Source: Bacillus sp. DNRA2
GTDB lineage: Bacteria > Bacillota > Bacilli > Bacillales > Cytobacillaceae
Direction of reading: 5' to 3'
NCBI RefSeq assembly: GCF_012843265.1
Contig: NZ_JABAIT010000001.1
Span: 186,001 to 250,000, forward strand
DNA length: 64,000 bases
The notes under the pieces are model-generated. The model worked only from the letters and a program-made list of their open reading frames with translations. It did not search any database and was not told the DNA's origin. A program made the translations under genes and the position numbers. Positions 1 to 8,874 of the stretch are shown piece by piece; within the stretch, counting starts at the first letter, position 1, and each line of letters begins with the position of its first letter.

Positions 1-545
1 TTGTTCGTGCGTATAATGAAACTTTCGGTTTGCCAGTTAATATCACACGTTGCTCTAACAACTATGGACCGTTCCATTTCCCAGAGAAGCTTATTCCATT
101 AATGATTATTAATGCTTTAAACGATAAAGAGCTTCCTGTTTACGGTGATGGATTAAACGTTCGCGATTGGTTACACGTTGAAGATCACTGCCAAGCAATC
201 GACCTCGTTTTACATAATGGTCGAGATGGTGAAGTTTACAATGTTGGCGGTAATAACGAACGCACTAATATTGAAATCGTGAAAACAATTTTAAAGACAT
301 TGGATAAACCAGAGTCATTAATCAAGTTTGTTAAGGATCGTCCAGGCCATGATCGCCGTTATGCAATTGATGCTACGAAACTTCGTACAGAACTAGGCTG
401 GACACCTAAATATACATTTGAAACAGGAATCCAACAAACAATTCAGTGGTATTTAGATAATAAGGAATGGTGGGAGAACATCATTTCTGGTGAGTATCAG
501 GATTATTTCAAATCTCAATATGGTGACAGATTAGAGGTTAAATAA
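1..545 (+). CDS. rfbB: dTDP-glucose 4,6-dehydratase, C-terminal part (partial)
   Basis: The reading frame is open from the first bases of the window, so the gene begins upstream; only about 180 C-terminal residues are present. Visible are the conserved [11 protein letters not shown] segment, the V-x-D-W-L-H-V-x-D-H motif and the R-P-G-H-D-x-R-Y-A-I-D motif typical of RfbB/RmlB (extended SDR family, NAD-dependent). The enzyme makes dTDP-4-keto-6-deoxyglucose in dTDP-L-rhamnose synthesis. The stop codon overlaps the start of rfbD by one base (TAATG), so the two are translationally coupled. The earlier rhamnose genes probably lie just outside the window. Confidence 0.95.
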   Translation, partial: VRAYNETFGLPVNITRCSNNYGPFHFPEKLIPLMIINALNDKELPVYGDGLNVRDWLHVEDHCQAIDLVLHNGRDGEVYNVGGNNERTNIEIVKTILKTLDKPESLIKFVKDRPGHDRRYAIDATKLRTELGWTPKYTFETGIQQTIQWYLDNKEWWENIISGEYQDYFKSQYGDRLEVK

Positions 546-1390
546 TGAAAGTAGTTGTAACAGGAGTACAAGGTCAGCTTGGATATGACCTTGCAAAACA
601 ATTGGTTGCTGGAAATCATGAAGTATTTGCTACTGGACGGAATGAATTAGATATTACTGATGAGGTTGCAGTCCACGCATTCATTGAAGAGGTTAAACCT
701 GATGCTATCATCCATTCAGCTGCGTATACCAATGTTGATAAAGCAGAGGAAGATGAAGAGACGGCCTATAAAGTTAACGCTTTAGGGGCAAAATATTTGG
801 CGCAAGCAGCTGCTAAGGTTGGCGCAAAATTGGTTTATGTAAGTACCGATTATGTGTTCAACGGAACCGCAACTGAGCCATATGAACCTGAGCAAGAAAC
901 AGACCCTCTAGGGGTATATGGGAAAACAAAGCTGGCTGGAGAAGAATTCGTTCAGCAAAGCTTAAATGAGTTCTTTATCGTTCGTACAGCTTGGGTATAT
1001 GGGATTAATGGTCATAATTTCGTTAAAACGATGCTTCGCCTCGGTGAAGAACGTGGCGAAGTTGGAGTTGTTGCGGATCAAGTTGGTTCACCAACTTACA
1101 CTGTTGATTTGGCTGCGTTTATCATTGAGCTAGTACAATCCGAGAAATACGGAATTTACCATGCCTCAAACGAGGGCGTTTGTTCGTGGTATGAATTTGC
1201 AGAGGAAATCTTTAAACAGGCTGGAATGAATGTTAAGGTTAATCCGTTAACAACTGACCAGTTCCCACGCCCGGCAGCAAGACCTAGCTATTCGGTGCTT
1301 AGTAAAAAGAAAAATGTAGAACAAGGTTTAACGCCATTACGTGATTGGAAAGAAGCGCTTTCAGCTTATTTAGTTGAACTAAATGGATAA
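545..1390 (+). CDS. rfbD: dTDP-4-dehydrorhamnose reductase
   Basis: 281 residues, the normal length for RfbD/RmlD. The N-terminus carries the nucleotide-binding pattern G-V-Q-G-Q-L-G, followed by D-I-T-D and S-T-D-Y-V-F near residues 100-105, and the catalytic Y-G-K-T-K around residue 128. It performs the last reduction giving dTDP-L-rhamnose, a precursor of cell-surface polysaccharide. It starts inside the stop codon of rfbB and is followed at once by a strong terminator, so it is the last gene of the rhamnose operon. Cytoplasmic. Confidence 0.96.
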   Translation: MKVVVTGVQGQLGYDLAKQLVAGNHEVFATGRNELDITDEVAVHAFIEEVKPDAIIHSAAYTNVDKAEEDEETAYKVNALGAKYLAQAAAKVGAKLVYVSTDYVFNGTATEPYEPEQETDPLGVYGKTKLAGEEFVQQSLNEFFIVRTAWVYGINGHNFVKTMLRLGEERGEVGVVADQVGSPTYTVDLAAFIIELVQSEKYGIYHASNEGVCSWYEFAEEIFKQAGMNVKVNPLTTDQFPRPAARPSYSVLSKKKNVEQGLTPLRDWKEALSAYLVELNG

Positions 1391-1393
1391 TTT

Positions 1394-1442
1394 AAAGGGA
1401 TATGGTTGAAGTTGATGATAACTTCAACCATATCCCTTTTTT
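1394..1442 (+). terminator. Rho-independent terminator after rfbD
   Basis: Nearly perfect inverted repeat with 20-bp arms (AAAGGGATATGGTTGAAGTT and its complement), a six-base loop and a run of T. It closes the rhamnose operon. The rest of the gap to tagO (1443-1790) holds no gene; it is AT-rich and contains the tagO promoter. Confidence 0.93.
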
Positions 1443-1632
1443 GTAGCTGATGTTCAAAAAATGTACACATATTTTCCGCTAAGGAATGAAACATTAATCA
1501 AAAACTAGCGTCTAAAATAATGATGTTTACGTAGAAAATGACGATGTATACATAACAATTTATTAACAATTATTACAGTGATATTGCATTTATTAAATAT
1601 CGTAATCTAACAAATTACTGATTAAATAATAG

Positions 1633-1661
1633 TTTCATTGCTGAATAGTCTATGCTATAAT
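1633..1661 (+). promoter_or_regulatory. Candidate sigma-A promoter of tagO
   Basis: Extended -10 TGCTATAAT (1653-1661) with a weak -35-like TTTCAT at 1633-1638, spacing 17. It lies 130 bases upstream of the tagO start, leaving a long AT-rich leader in which no recognised structure was seen. Confidence 0.6.
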
Positions 1662-1791
1662 CCATTAGGAGTATTTTATCGAAATTTGCAATGTGGTAAA
1701 AAAATTAATTAGAAAAAAATTAAGATTTTATAAATAATTACCATTATGATTTAAAAAAATAAGGTAATGATAAAAGTATGGAGGGTCCTTA

Positions 1792-2889
1792 ATGTTGTAT
1801 ATTACTTTGGTCTTGTGTTTTTTAGCTTCGATCTTCCTCACACCGTTAGTAAAAAAATTAGCATTTAAAATTGGCGCGACTGATAAGCCCAATCAACGGA
1901 AAGTTCATCTAAAAATCATGCCACGCCTGGGCGGGTTGGCTATTTATATAAGTTTTATTATAGGTCTAGCTATTATTCAGCCTGATCCTAAATTTTTACT
2001 ACCAATACCTAACGCAAGTCAACATCTTAATTTAGCTATATTTTTGGGAAGTTTAATCATCATTATTACTGGTGCAGTAGACGATGCAAAGGAAATTTCT
2101 CCAAAAGTAAAATTATTTGGGCAAATTCTTGCTTCCTTTTTGGTCGTATTTCTTGGTGATATTCGGGTTGAATTTATTAACTTACCATTTGGTGGCGGAC
2201 AATTAGATTTTGGAATGTTAAGTATCCCTATTACAATGGTTTGGATTGTTGGTATTACTAATGCAATTAACTTAATCGATGGTTTAGATGGCTTGGCAGC
2301 AGGGGTTTCTACGATTGCTTTACTTACTATAGCTGGTATGGCGTATGTGATGGGCAACCCATATGTGGTCATTATTGCCTTAATTGCAGCTGTATCAACA
2401 CTTGGTTTTCTATTATATAACTTCCATCCAGCGAAGATATTTATGGGTGACACCGGTGCATTGTTTCTAGGGTTCTTAATAAGTGTATTATCGCTGTTAG
2501 GCTTTAAAAACGTTACATTTATCTCTTTGATTATTCCGGTAATCATCTTAGGTGTACCAATTTCTGATACATTCTTTGCGATTATCAGACGTTTTGTGAA
2601 TAAGCAACCGTTAACTGCACCTGACAAATCCCATTTGCATCACTGCTTACTTCGTGCTGGTTATTCACACCGACAAACAGTTCTATTGATTTACGCAATG
2701 AGTGCCATTTTTGGACTTGCTGCATTTATCTTTTCACAAGCAACTATTCGTGGCTCGGTTTTAATCCTTTTGACGATTATAGTAATTATTGAACTCTTCG
2801 TTGAAAAAATCGGTCTTGTTCGTGAAGATTACAAACCACTATTAAAATTATTAAGAGGTCTTAGACCAGTTAATATGCGGGATAAATAA
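1792..2889 (+). CDS. tagO: Undecaprenyl-phosphate GlcNAc-1-phosphate transferase (TagO/WecA)
   Basis: 365-residue polytopic membrane protein of the MraY/WecA family. Visible signatures are P-R-L-G-G-L-A (near 45), the D-D-A-K/D-Q-like aspartates in G-A-V-D-D-A-K-E, N-L-I-D-G-L-D-G-L-A and the F-M-G-D-T-G-A loop that binds the nucleotide sugar, plus a H-x-H-H motif near the C-terminus. It links GlcNAc-1-P from UDP-GlcNAc to undecaprenyl phosphate, starting wall teichoic acid synthesis. The start is set by GGAGGG about seven bases upstream. As in B. subtilis, the neighbours are yvyE and degU; it is transcribed from its own promoter. Confidence 0.93.
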   Translation: MLYITLVLCFLASIFLTPLVKKLAFKIGATDKPNQRKVHLKIMPRLGGLAIYISFIIGLAIIQPDPKFLLPIPNASQHLNLAIFLGSLIIIITGAVDDAKEISPKVKLFGQILASFLVVFLGDIRVEFINLPFGGGQLDFGMLSIPITMVWIVGITNAINLIDGLDGLAAGVSTIALLTIAGMAYVMGNPYVVIIALIAAVSTLGFLLYNFHPAKIFMGDTGALFLGFLISVLSLLGFKNVTFISLIIPVIILGVPISDTFFAIIRRFVNKQPLTAPDKSHLHHCLLRAGYSHRQTVLLIYAMSAIFGLAAFIFSQATIRGSVLILLTIIVIIELFVEKIGLVREDYKPLLKLLRGLRPVNMRDK

Positions 2890-2892
2890 ATA

Positions 2893-2930
2893 AAAGGGCT
2901 AATTCATCATGATGAATTAGCCCTTTATTG
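2893..2930. terminator. Bidirectional terminator between tagO and yvyE
   Basis: Perfect palindrome (AAAGGGCTAATTCATC and its complement) between convergent genes, with A/T runs on both sides, so it can serve tagO on the plus strand and yvyE on the minus strand. Confidence 0.9.
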
Positions 2931-2950
2931 TGAGTTACAACTGCAATCAC

Positions 2951-3592
2951 TTAAGTAATACTGATTTCTTGATAAAGCAATTCCCCTTCACGTATTTCCG
3001 CTTGCCCATTCGTTAACTCCACCATCCAGTCAACAAAGCTTTGCGTTTGTCCTTCCTCAACATAAGTCTCAATTTCCACTTTCTCAAGGTAGTGAATTTC
3101 CTTAATTTCGTAAATGGAAGACCTTAGTTCATTCTCAAGCTTGCCCAGCCATGTGTAGTCAACTGTTGTATGCATGATGCGCATGAGCTTTCGTTCGACG
3201 ATGCCGGTTGCGTCAAGACCTTCTGAGGTGGCTTTTCCGTATGCGCGAATCAAACCGCCTGCCCCAAGCTTAATCCCTCCGAAATATCGGGTAATAACGA
3301 CTACAGTGTCCTTTAGTTTGCGTTTTTTTAATACTTCTAAAATAGGGACTCCTGCTGTACCGCTAGGCTCACCGTCATCGTTAGCCTTTTGGATTTGGTC
3401 ATGCTCGCCAATGAGATAGGCAGAGCAGTTGTGTGTGGCATTCCAATTTTGTTTTTTGATGCGTTGGATAAATTCCTGGGCTTGTTCTTCGGTTTCGGCC
3501 CTTGTAACATGAGCGATGAAGCGTGATTTTTGAATAACGATTTCATGTTCGCCTTCGCCCTTCACTGTATAGTAATGAGGTAGCATTTCCAC
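2951..3592 (-). CDS. yvyE: YigZ/IMPACT family protein (YvyE)
   Basis: 213 residues, matching the UPF0029/YigZ family. The N-terminal two thirds contain the family signature with K-S-R-F-I-A-H, D-D-G-E-P-S-G-T-A-G-x-P-I-L and the V-V-I-T-R-Y-F-G-G-I-K-L-G-A-G-G-L segment; the C-terminal third is the smaller DUF1949-type domain. IMPACT relatives bind ribosome-associated factors, but the precise bacterial role is not settled. The ATG at 3592 has a good GGAGGGG site just upstream on the minus strand. Its place between tagO and degU is as in B. subtilis. Confidence 0.92.
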   Translation of the reverse strand: MEMLPHYYTVKGEGEHEIVIQKSRFIAHVTRAETEEQAQEFIQRIKKQNWNATHNCSAYLIGEHDQIQKANDDGEPSGTAGVPILEVLKKRKLKDTVVVITRYFGGIKLGAGGLIRAYGKATSEGLDATGIVERKLMRIMHTTVDYTWLGKLENELRSSIYEIKEIHYLEKVEIETYVEEGQTQSFVDWMVELTNGQAEIREGELLYQEISIT

Positions 3593-3740
3593 CCCTCCAA
3601 TCTATGTGATTCCAAAGAAATTTCATCAAAAATCATCAGCGGATGACAAAAGCCGAGTGAAATTGATGGGAAATCCAATAAAAAGACAGTTTCTTCCTAG
3701 ATGATTGTAATAAAATTTGACCTAATAAGAAAGTGTTTTG

Positions 3741-3749
3741 TGTTATAAT
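3741..3749 (+). promoter_or_regulatory. Extended -10 promoter candidate upstream of degU
   Basis: TGTTATAAT at 3741-3749; TTGACC lies 21 bases upstream, too far for a standard -35. The 473-base gap 3593-4065 is where degS would be expected. Its frames are interrupted and no histidine-kinase motif is readable, so it appears to hold only the degU leader. Confidence 0.5.
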
Positions 3750-4065
3750 TGAAACATTCTGAATAGGTAAATTTTAGGAATATTTCGATAGTTAAACTTC
3801 TTTATTTTAGCAGATGGAATGGGAGAATTGTTGTAAACCAGTTATGTTGATAGTTTTTTTGTTTTTACCCTCAAAAAGACCTATAACTATTTCGAACAAT
3901 ATAACAAGCGTGTAAAAATTTCTTTTTCAATAAGCAGATTTGATTTAAAAATTTTGAAGAAGACAATGAGTTAACGGGCGAGGTAGAAAACTCCCAAATC
4001 GGATCAGGAACTGCGAATAGATCCTAAAACTTTACAAGAAAAATCGCGATAAGGGGGCGAGGAGA

Positions 4066-4761
4066 ATGACAACAAATATTGTAATTGTTGATGACCATCA
4101 GTTGTTTAGAGAAGGGGTAAAACGAATCCTGGAGTTTGAACCAATTTTTAAAGTTGTAGGTGAAGGCCAGGATGGACAAGATGCCCTTACCTTAATTGAT
4201 ACATATAAGCCCGATGTAGTAATCATGGATATTAATATGCCGAATATCAACGGGATAAAAGCTACCAAACTGATTATTGATAAGTATCCAGATGCAAAGA
4301 TTATTATCCTTTCTTATCAAGAAGATGAGAAAACCATTATGACCGCATTAAAAGCTGGCGCAAGTGGTTATTTATTAAAGGAAATGGATGCTGAGATGCT
4401 GATTGAGGCTGTGAAGGTTGTCGTAGCAGGGGGAAGCTATCTACATCCAAAGGTTACTCATAACTTGGTCAATGAATATCGTCGCTTAGTAGCAGCGAGT
4501 GTTGAACCTCGAGACGTGAGTCCGCATGCTTTTTCATCAGTTGAGATTAGACGTCCTTTGCATCTATTAACTCGTCGAGAATGTGAAGTTCTGCAACTGT
4601 TGACTGATGGGAAAAGCAATCGGGGTATTGGCGAAGCTTTGTTTATAAGTGAAAAAACAGTTAAAAACCATGTTAGTAATATTTTACAAAAAATGAATGT
4701 GAATGACCGTACTCAAGCTGTAGTTGTCGCCATAAAGAACGGTTGGGTTGAGGTAAGGTAA
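4066..4761 (+). CDS. degU: Two-component response regulator DegU
   Basis: 231 residues. The N-terminal receiver has the acidic pair D-D near residue 10, the phosphorylation aspartate in V-V-I-M-D-I-N-M-P near 56 and the K of Y-L-L-K-E. A LuxR/NarL-type helix-turn-helix follows (L-T-R-R-E-C-E-V-L ... [13 protein letters not shown]). The C-terminal half closely follows B. subtilis DegU, which controls exoenzymes, motility and competence. ATG preceded by GGGGGCGAGGAG. Unlike B. subtilis there is no degS between yvyE and degU, so its kinase is elsewhere or absent. Confidence 0.94.
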   Translation: MTTNIVIVDDHQLFREGVKRILEFEPIFKVVGEGQDGQDALTLIDTYKPDVVIMDINMPNINGIKATKLIIDKYPDAKIIILSYQEDEKTIMTALKAGASGYLLKEMDAEMLIEAVKVVVAGGSYLHPKVTHNLVNEYRRLVAASVEPRDVSPHAFSSVEIRRPLHLLTRRECEVLQLLTDGKSNRGIGEALFISEKTVKNHVSNILQKMNVNDRTQAVVVAIKNGWVEVR

Positions 4762-4970
4762 GAATACTATTGCTAGAAAAATGGGACTCACTTTTTCATA
4801 TTGCTATTAAACAGTACTAAAGTCCCGTTATTACCACAAGAATATTATGATAAAATAAAAATCAAAGCAGGATTTTTAAAATATCAAGCGATTTCGTCAT
4901 AGAAATTATGATATTGCGAAAATATTCACAGAACGTTGAAAATATTATGACATCAACACTCCGTTTGTTT

Positions 4971-5001
4971 ACTATATTTCGCTAATTTGTGAAAATATAG
5001 T
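4971..5001 (+). promoter_or_regulatory. Inverted repeat upstream of sda (operator or hairpin)
   Basis: Nine-base arms ACTATATTT and AAATATAGT separated by 13 bases, ending 28 bases before the sda start. It overlaps the region where the sda promoter must lie. No exact DnaA box (TTATCCACA) was found, although ATTCACA occurs nearby. Confidence 0.4.
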
Positions 5002-5029
5002 ATATCTTCATGAATGGAGTGAATTGGCC

Positions 5030-5164
5030 ATGTCATCGCTCAGGTTACTATCAGACCAAGATTTGCTAGAAGTTTATTTTAAAGCACAAAAATATAATCT
5101 AGAAAAACAATTTATTGAAACGATTTTTGCTGAAATCAAGCTAAGAGGGCTTGTAAGGGGATAA
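5030..5164 (+). CDS. sda: Sporulation histidine-kinase inhibitor Sda
   Basis: 44-residue protein. It follows the Sda pattern L-S-D-x-x-L-x-x-x-Y-F-K-A-x-x-x-N-L-x-x-x-F-I-E-x-I-x-x-E-I-K-x-R, a helical hairpin. Sda binds the KinA/KinB dimerisation domain and blocks sporulation when replication is disturbed. The ATG at 5030 has GGAGTG at 5016-5020; a clear terminator lies 27 bases after the stop, so the gene is a single transcription unit. In B. subtilis sda is at another locus, so its position between degU and degV differs here. Assignment rests on reading the sequence by eye. Confidence 0.85.
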   Translation: MSSLRLLSDQDLLEVYFKAQKYNLEKQFIETIFAEIKLRGLVRG

Positions 5165-5190
5165 GCAAATTCTATATAACTTTGACAATT

Positions 5191-5218
5191 ACGCTGTAGT
5201 GATACAGCGTTTTTATTT
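5191..5218 (+). terminator. Terminator after sda
   Basis: Perfect stem ACGCTGTA / TACAGCGT with a GTGA tetraloop and a T-rich tail. Confidence 0.88.
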
Positions 5219-5326
5219 TGCTGAAAATAGGACACACCTTAAAAATGCATTTTCATAGGTTATCATATAAAATGGACAATAGACATAAAGTTAGAAGAAA
5301 AAGATATAAGGATGGTAAGCAGATAA

Positions 5327-6163
5327 ATGAGAACTGCAATCGTTACGGATAGTACAGCATATATACCAAAAGCGGTCCAAGAACAATTAAAAATAAATAT
5401 GATTTCATTAAATGTAATTTTTGGTAACGAGGTTTATCAGGAAGAAAAGGAGCTCGGTGCAACAGATTTTTATAGCATGGTGAAAGACCGTGAACTCCCC
5501 ACAACATCCCAACCGCCTATTGGTGAATTTGTCGAGCTGTTTGAAGCACTTTCAAAGGACTATGATGCGGTTGTTTGCATCCATCTTTCCAGTGGAATTA
5601 GCGGCACATATCAAGGTGCTGTCACTGCAGGAACAATGGTCGATGTTAAGGTTTATCCATTTGATTCAGAGGTTAGCTGCATGGTTCAGGGCTTTTACGT
5701 GATTGAGGCCGCTAAAATGGCGCTTGAAGGTAAGGATCCAGCGCAAATCGTACAACGATTGGATGAAATGAAGAAAGATGTACGAGCCTATTTTATGGTC
5801 GACGACCTATCGCACCTGCAGCGGGGCGGACGTCTTTCAAGCGCACAAGCTCTAATTGGTAGCCTTCTGCAAGTTAAGCCACTATTGCATTTTGTGGATA
5901 AGCAAATTGTTCCGTTTGAAAAAATCAGAACAAAGAAGCGGGCGATGAAGCGAATTGAGGAATTATTACGGGAATCTGTTTCAAATAGTGGGCAATACGA
6001 AGCGGCTATTATCCACGCAAACCGTGAAGGTGATGCACTTGCCTGGCGAGATGAATTAGCAGAGCAATTCCCAAATGTTGAATTCACGATTAGCTACTTT
6101 GGGGCTGTCATCGGAACCCATCTCGGCGAAGGCGCAATGGGCATGGGCTGGTACAAAAAATAA
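5327..6163 (+). CDS. degV: DegV family fatty-acid-binding protein
   Basis: 278 residues, the standard DegV/FakB length. The start (T-D-S-T-A-Y-I-P), the T-S-Q-P motif near residue 65, H-L-S-S-G-I-S-G-T-Y-Q and the D-D-L-S-H-L-Q-R-G-G-R-L-S motif are family hallmarks that bind the fatty-acid carboxylate. FakB proteins present fatty acids to the kinase FakA for phosphorylation; whether this copy does so is inferred. ATG preceded by AAGGATGG. It lies downstream of degU as in B. subtilis (yviA). Confidence 0.93.
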   Translation: MRTAIVTDSTAYIPKAVQEQLKINMISLNVIFGNEVYQEEKELGATDFYSMVKDRELPTTSQPPIGEFVELFEALSKDYDAVVCIHLSSGISGTYQGAVTAGTMVDVKVYPFDSEVSCMVQGFYVIEAAKMALEGKDPAQIVQRLDEMKKDVRAYFMVDDLSHLQRGGRLSSAQALIGSLLQVKPLLHFVDKQIVPFEKIRTKKRAMKRIEELLRESVSNSGQYEAAIIHANREGDALAWRDELAEQFPNVEFTISYFGAVIGTHLGEGAMGMGWYKK

Positions 6164-6186
6164 ACGCTTTACCGCAGTACAGTGGT

Positions 6187-6201
6187 GGGGGACAGTCCCC
6201 C
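6187..6201. repeat. Palindromic GGGGGACAGTCCCCC repeat, copy 1
   Basis: Fifteen-base palindrome flanked by a direct repeat GCTTTACCGC at 6166-6175 and 6204-6213, in the gap between degV and comFA. A second copy with longer arms occurs at 41857-41881. It also resembles a G/C-rich hairpin that could end the degV transcript, but has no T run. Confidence 0.7.
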
Positions 6202-6256
6202 GCTGCTTTACCGCGTTAAATTATAAGAGATAAAAATTGAATGAGGTGAGGTTTCG

Positions 6257-7705
6257 TTGCAGCCTTTTGATGTTGTTCATGCTTCTCCTGTCTCTGGCCA
6301 CAATTTTTCCTTCAATCCAGACCTTCAAAACATGACCTTCGGAAAACAACTTCTATTTGATGATTTACCTTTCACACAATTTGAAATTCAACAGCATATT
6401 GATAACGGTTTTATTACATCCAGAAATGGACTTGTCACAAATCGAGGCTCAGTGCAGTGCGTCCGCTGTGGAAATCAAGACTCTTCATGGTTTGGGGTCT
6501 TTCCATGTGCCCGCTGTGGCCAAACCTGCACATATTGCCGCAAGTGCATAATGATGGGGCGTATCAGCTCCTGTACTCAATTACTGAGCTGGAAAGGGCC
6601 TGTGCCCATTCTGATTAATCAAGAGGGGATTGATGCCAAATCGCTGCTTTCCTGGTCAGGTACGCTCTCTCTAGGCCAGAAACAGGCATCTTCGGCTGTT
6701 GCGGCCGCGCTTCTAAAGCAAACCGAAATATTGGTCTGGGCGGTCTGTGGCGCTGGAAAAACGGAGGTGCTCTTTGAGGGAATCAATCAAGCATTAGTAA
6801 ATGGACTTAGAGTCTGCATAGCCACACCAAGAACAGATGTCGTCCTCGAACTGACGCCACGACTTAAACAAGCTTTTCCGACGATTAGCGTTGCATCACT
6901 TTATGGCGGAAGTCCTGACCGACATTTGCTCGCCCCGCTCACCATCGCGACCACTCATCAGCTGCTCCGTTTCTATCAAGCTTTTGACTGTATCATTGTT
7001 GATGAGGTAGATGCTTTCCCCTATACCGCAGACGATGCTTTGCAATATGCTGTCAGGCAGGCTAGAAAGCCCAACTCAGCGCTTGTTTACTTAACCGCAA
7101 CTCCAAATCAACAGTGGCAGAAACGGTGCCGACAAGGCAAGTTAAGCCATGTGAAAATCCCCGCCCGCTATCACCGTCATCCTTTGCCAGTCCCAGAATT
7201 TCAGTGGTGTGGTAACTGGAATAAAATGCTTACTAAAAACAAGCGTCTTCCTAAAAACGTAATTCAATGGCTTGAAAGGCGTATTTCATCCGATAAGCAA
7301 ATTCTGCTGTTTGCGCCTAAAATTGAACTGCTTCAGGTTCTTCTACCCATTCTTCGGGCAGCATTCCCTTCAGGAAAAATCGAAACCGTTCATGCCGAGG
7401 ATTCTGAGCGGAAGGAAAAGGTCATGAGAATGCGAAACCATGAAATAACCTTGCTTGTGACTACAACTATCCTTGAGCGTGGAGTAACGTTCTCGAATCT
7501 AGATGTTGCAGTTTTGGGAGCTGAGGATCAAATTTTCACTGAAAGCGCGCTAGTACAAATAGCTGGACGTGTTGGAAGGAAGGCAAAACATCCAAGTGGT
7601 ACCATTACTTTTTTTCATTTTGGTAAAACAAACGCAATGGTTCAGGCAAGAAAGCAGATAGTCCAAATGAATAACGAGGCGAAGCAGCTTGGTTTGTTGG
7701 ACTAG
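6257..7705 (+). CDS. comFA: Competence DNA translocase/helicase ComFA
   Basis: 482 residues. A four-cysteine zinc region (C-V-R-C ... C-A-R-C ... C-x-x-C) lies at about 70-115. A superfamily 2 helicase core follows: Walker A G-A-G-K-T-E near 170, DEAH-type I-V-D-E-V-D near 252, S/T-A-T near 280 and the arginine finger region Q-I-A-G-R-V-G-R near 435. It drives single-stranded DNA import during transformation on the cytoplasmic side. The start is TTG at 6257 with GAGGTGAGG ending five bases upstream; no ATG in frame lies before the zinc domain. comFC follows after 29 bases; comFB, present in B. subtilis, is missing. Confidence 0.93.
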   Translation: MQPFDVVHASPVSGHNFSFNPDLQNMTFGKQLLFDDLPFTQFEIQQHIDNGFITSRNGLVTNRGSVQCVRCGNQDSSWFGVFPCARCGQTCTYCRKCIMMGRISSCTQLLSWKGPVPILINQEGIDAKSLLSWSGTLSLGQKQASSAVAAALLKQTEILVWAVCGAGKTEVLFEGINQALVNGLRVCIATPRTDVVLELTPRLKQAFPTISVASLYGGSPDRHLLAPLTIATTHQLLRFYQAFDCIIVDEVDAFPYTADDALQYAVRQARKPNSALVYLTATPNQQWQKRCRQGKLSHVKIPARYHRHPLPVPEFQWCGNWNKMLTKNKRLPKNVIQWLERRISSDKQILLFAPKIELLQVLLPILRAAFPSGKIETVHAEDSERKEKVMRMRNHEITLLVTTTILERGVTFSNLDVAVLGAEDQIFTESALVQIAGRVGRKAKHPSGTITFFHFGKTNAMVQARKQIVQMNNEAKQLGLLD

Positions 7706-7734
7706 CTCGTCGTTCGTTATGAAAGGAGCTCATA

Positions 7735-8463
7735 ATGATGAAAACGTTGTTCCACAATCCTCGCTGCGCGATTTGTCATGACGAAATATCTCATCAAATC
7801 GGTTGGGTTCAGTTATTTTCCGTGGAAGCTGCCACGCCTATTTGCCAAACCTGCCAAGAAAAGTTTGAAGAAATTACCGGTGAAACCTGCAGAATTTGTG
7901 GTCGTTCCTTTGAAAATGGGGAATATTTATATAAGACTGGAGAGCTTTGCTTCGATTGTATTCGCTGGGAGGAGACCCCCGAATGGTCTGGCTTGCTTGA
8001 ACGCAATACATCCATCTTTCACTACAATGACTTTTTGAAAGAAACGTTGGCCAGGTTTAAATTTCGCGGTGATTATGTGATCGTCCACGCCTTTTCATTA
8101 TTTTTAAAAAGAAAGCTGACAGAACTTAAGCCCAACCTTTTCGTGCCCATACCGTTAAGTGAGGAGCGCCTCTATGAACGAGGTTTTAACCAAGCAGAAG
8201 CGTTAATTAAGGAATCTGGCTTTACTCCAACCTGCCTATTAACTCGGCTCCACGCAGAAAAACAATCGAAAAAATCACGGTGGGAGCGGATCCACCTTGA
8301 CCAGGTTTTCTCGTTAAATCATGTTGATGTGGACGTGAAAAATCAAAACATCCTGCTTGTAGATGACATTTACACGACCGGTTCAACCTTGCGTCACGCT
8401 GCGAAAGTTTTAAAAGAGGCTGGAGCTGCTTCGATATCTTCGCTCACCTTGGCCAGAGGGTAA
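7735..8463 (+). CDS. comFC: Competence protein ComFC (phosphoribosyltransferase-like)
   Basis: 242 residues. N-terminal cysteine pairs (C-A-I-C, C-x-x-C and C-R-I-C) form a zinc-binding region; the C-terminal half is a type I phosphoribosyltransferase fold with the PRPP loop L-L-V-D-D-I-Y-T-T-G-S-T near residue 205. ComFC binds ComFA and single-stranded DNA in uptake. Two adjacent ATG codons follow AAAGGAGC; the first is used here. It forms an operon with comFA. Confidence 0.93.
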   Translation: MMKTLFHNPRCAICHDEISHQIGWVQLFSVEAATPICQTCQEKFEEITGETCRICGRSFENGEYLYKTGELCFDCIRWEETPEWSGLLERNTSIFHYNDFLKETLARFKFRGDYVIVHAFSLFLKRKLTELKPNLFVPIPLSEERLYERGFNQAEALIKESGFTPTCLLTRLHAEKQSKKSRWERIHLDQVFSLNHVDVDVKNQNILLVDDIYTTGSTLRHAAKVLKEAGAASISSLTLARG

Positions 8464-8474
8464 GTTTTCTTAGA

Positions 8475-8621
8475 TGTGTGATTTGTAGCTTGCTTATATA
8501 AAAAAAGAACATAAATCACACTCTTGAAAACATAAAATAGGGAAGGTTAGAAGTATTTCCCAAAAAATAACAGGTGCTTGAACTCCGTAATTTCCATTTT
8601 ACGGTTGTAAAATGAATTACG
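8475..8621 (+). other. Gap after comFC with two hairpins
   Basis: An inverted repeat GTGTGATTT / AAATCACAC spans 8475-8521 and may end the comF transcript. A second hairpin at 8586-8621 has long arms around a GGTT loop (CGTAATTTCCATTTTAC against GTAAAATGAATTACG). Neither has a good T tract. No gene is seen between 8464 and the hpf promoter. Confidence 0.5.
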
Positions 8622-8803
8622 ACCTCATTTTAAAAGCGAAAAATCAGGATTTCCGGTTACTGCTTTGAAAAAATTTTCCAAAAGGGAGGCGTTCGAAAAT
8701 TAGACACAATTTTACATGGTTTCGGAAGGATTTAACCAGGGCAAAATAGAAATAGTATACATAGTCAAAATCACAAAGCATAGAAAATGATTCGAGTTAA
8801 AAG

Positions 8804-8833
8804 TTGGCAGGTCTAATAGACAAGTTGTATACT
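8804..8833 (+). promoter_or_regulatory. Sigma-A promoter of hpf
   Basis: TTGGCA (8804-8809), 18-base spacer, TATACT (8828-8833), 41 bases before the start codon. Stress-sigma promoters were looked for and not convincingly found. Confidence 0.65.
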
Positions 8834-8874
8834 CTAATCATAAGCTATGCCATTAACAAAAGGAGGAGTTACTT

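Noticed and set aside
3955-4024. Possible remnant of degS before degU
   Set aside because: A short open frame rich in Glu/Asn precedes degU but is closed by an upstream stop and shows no kinase motif.
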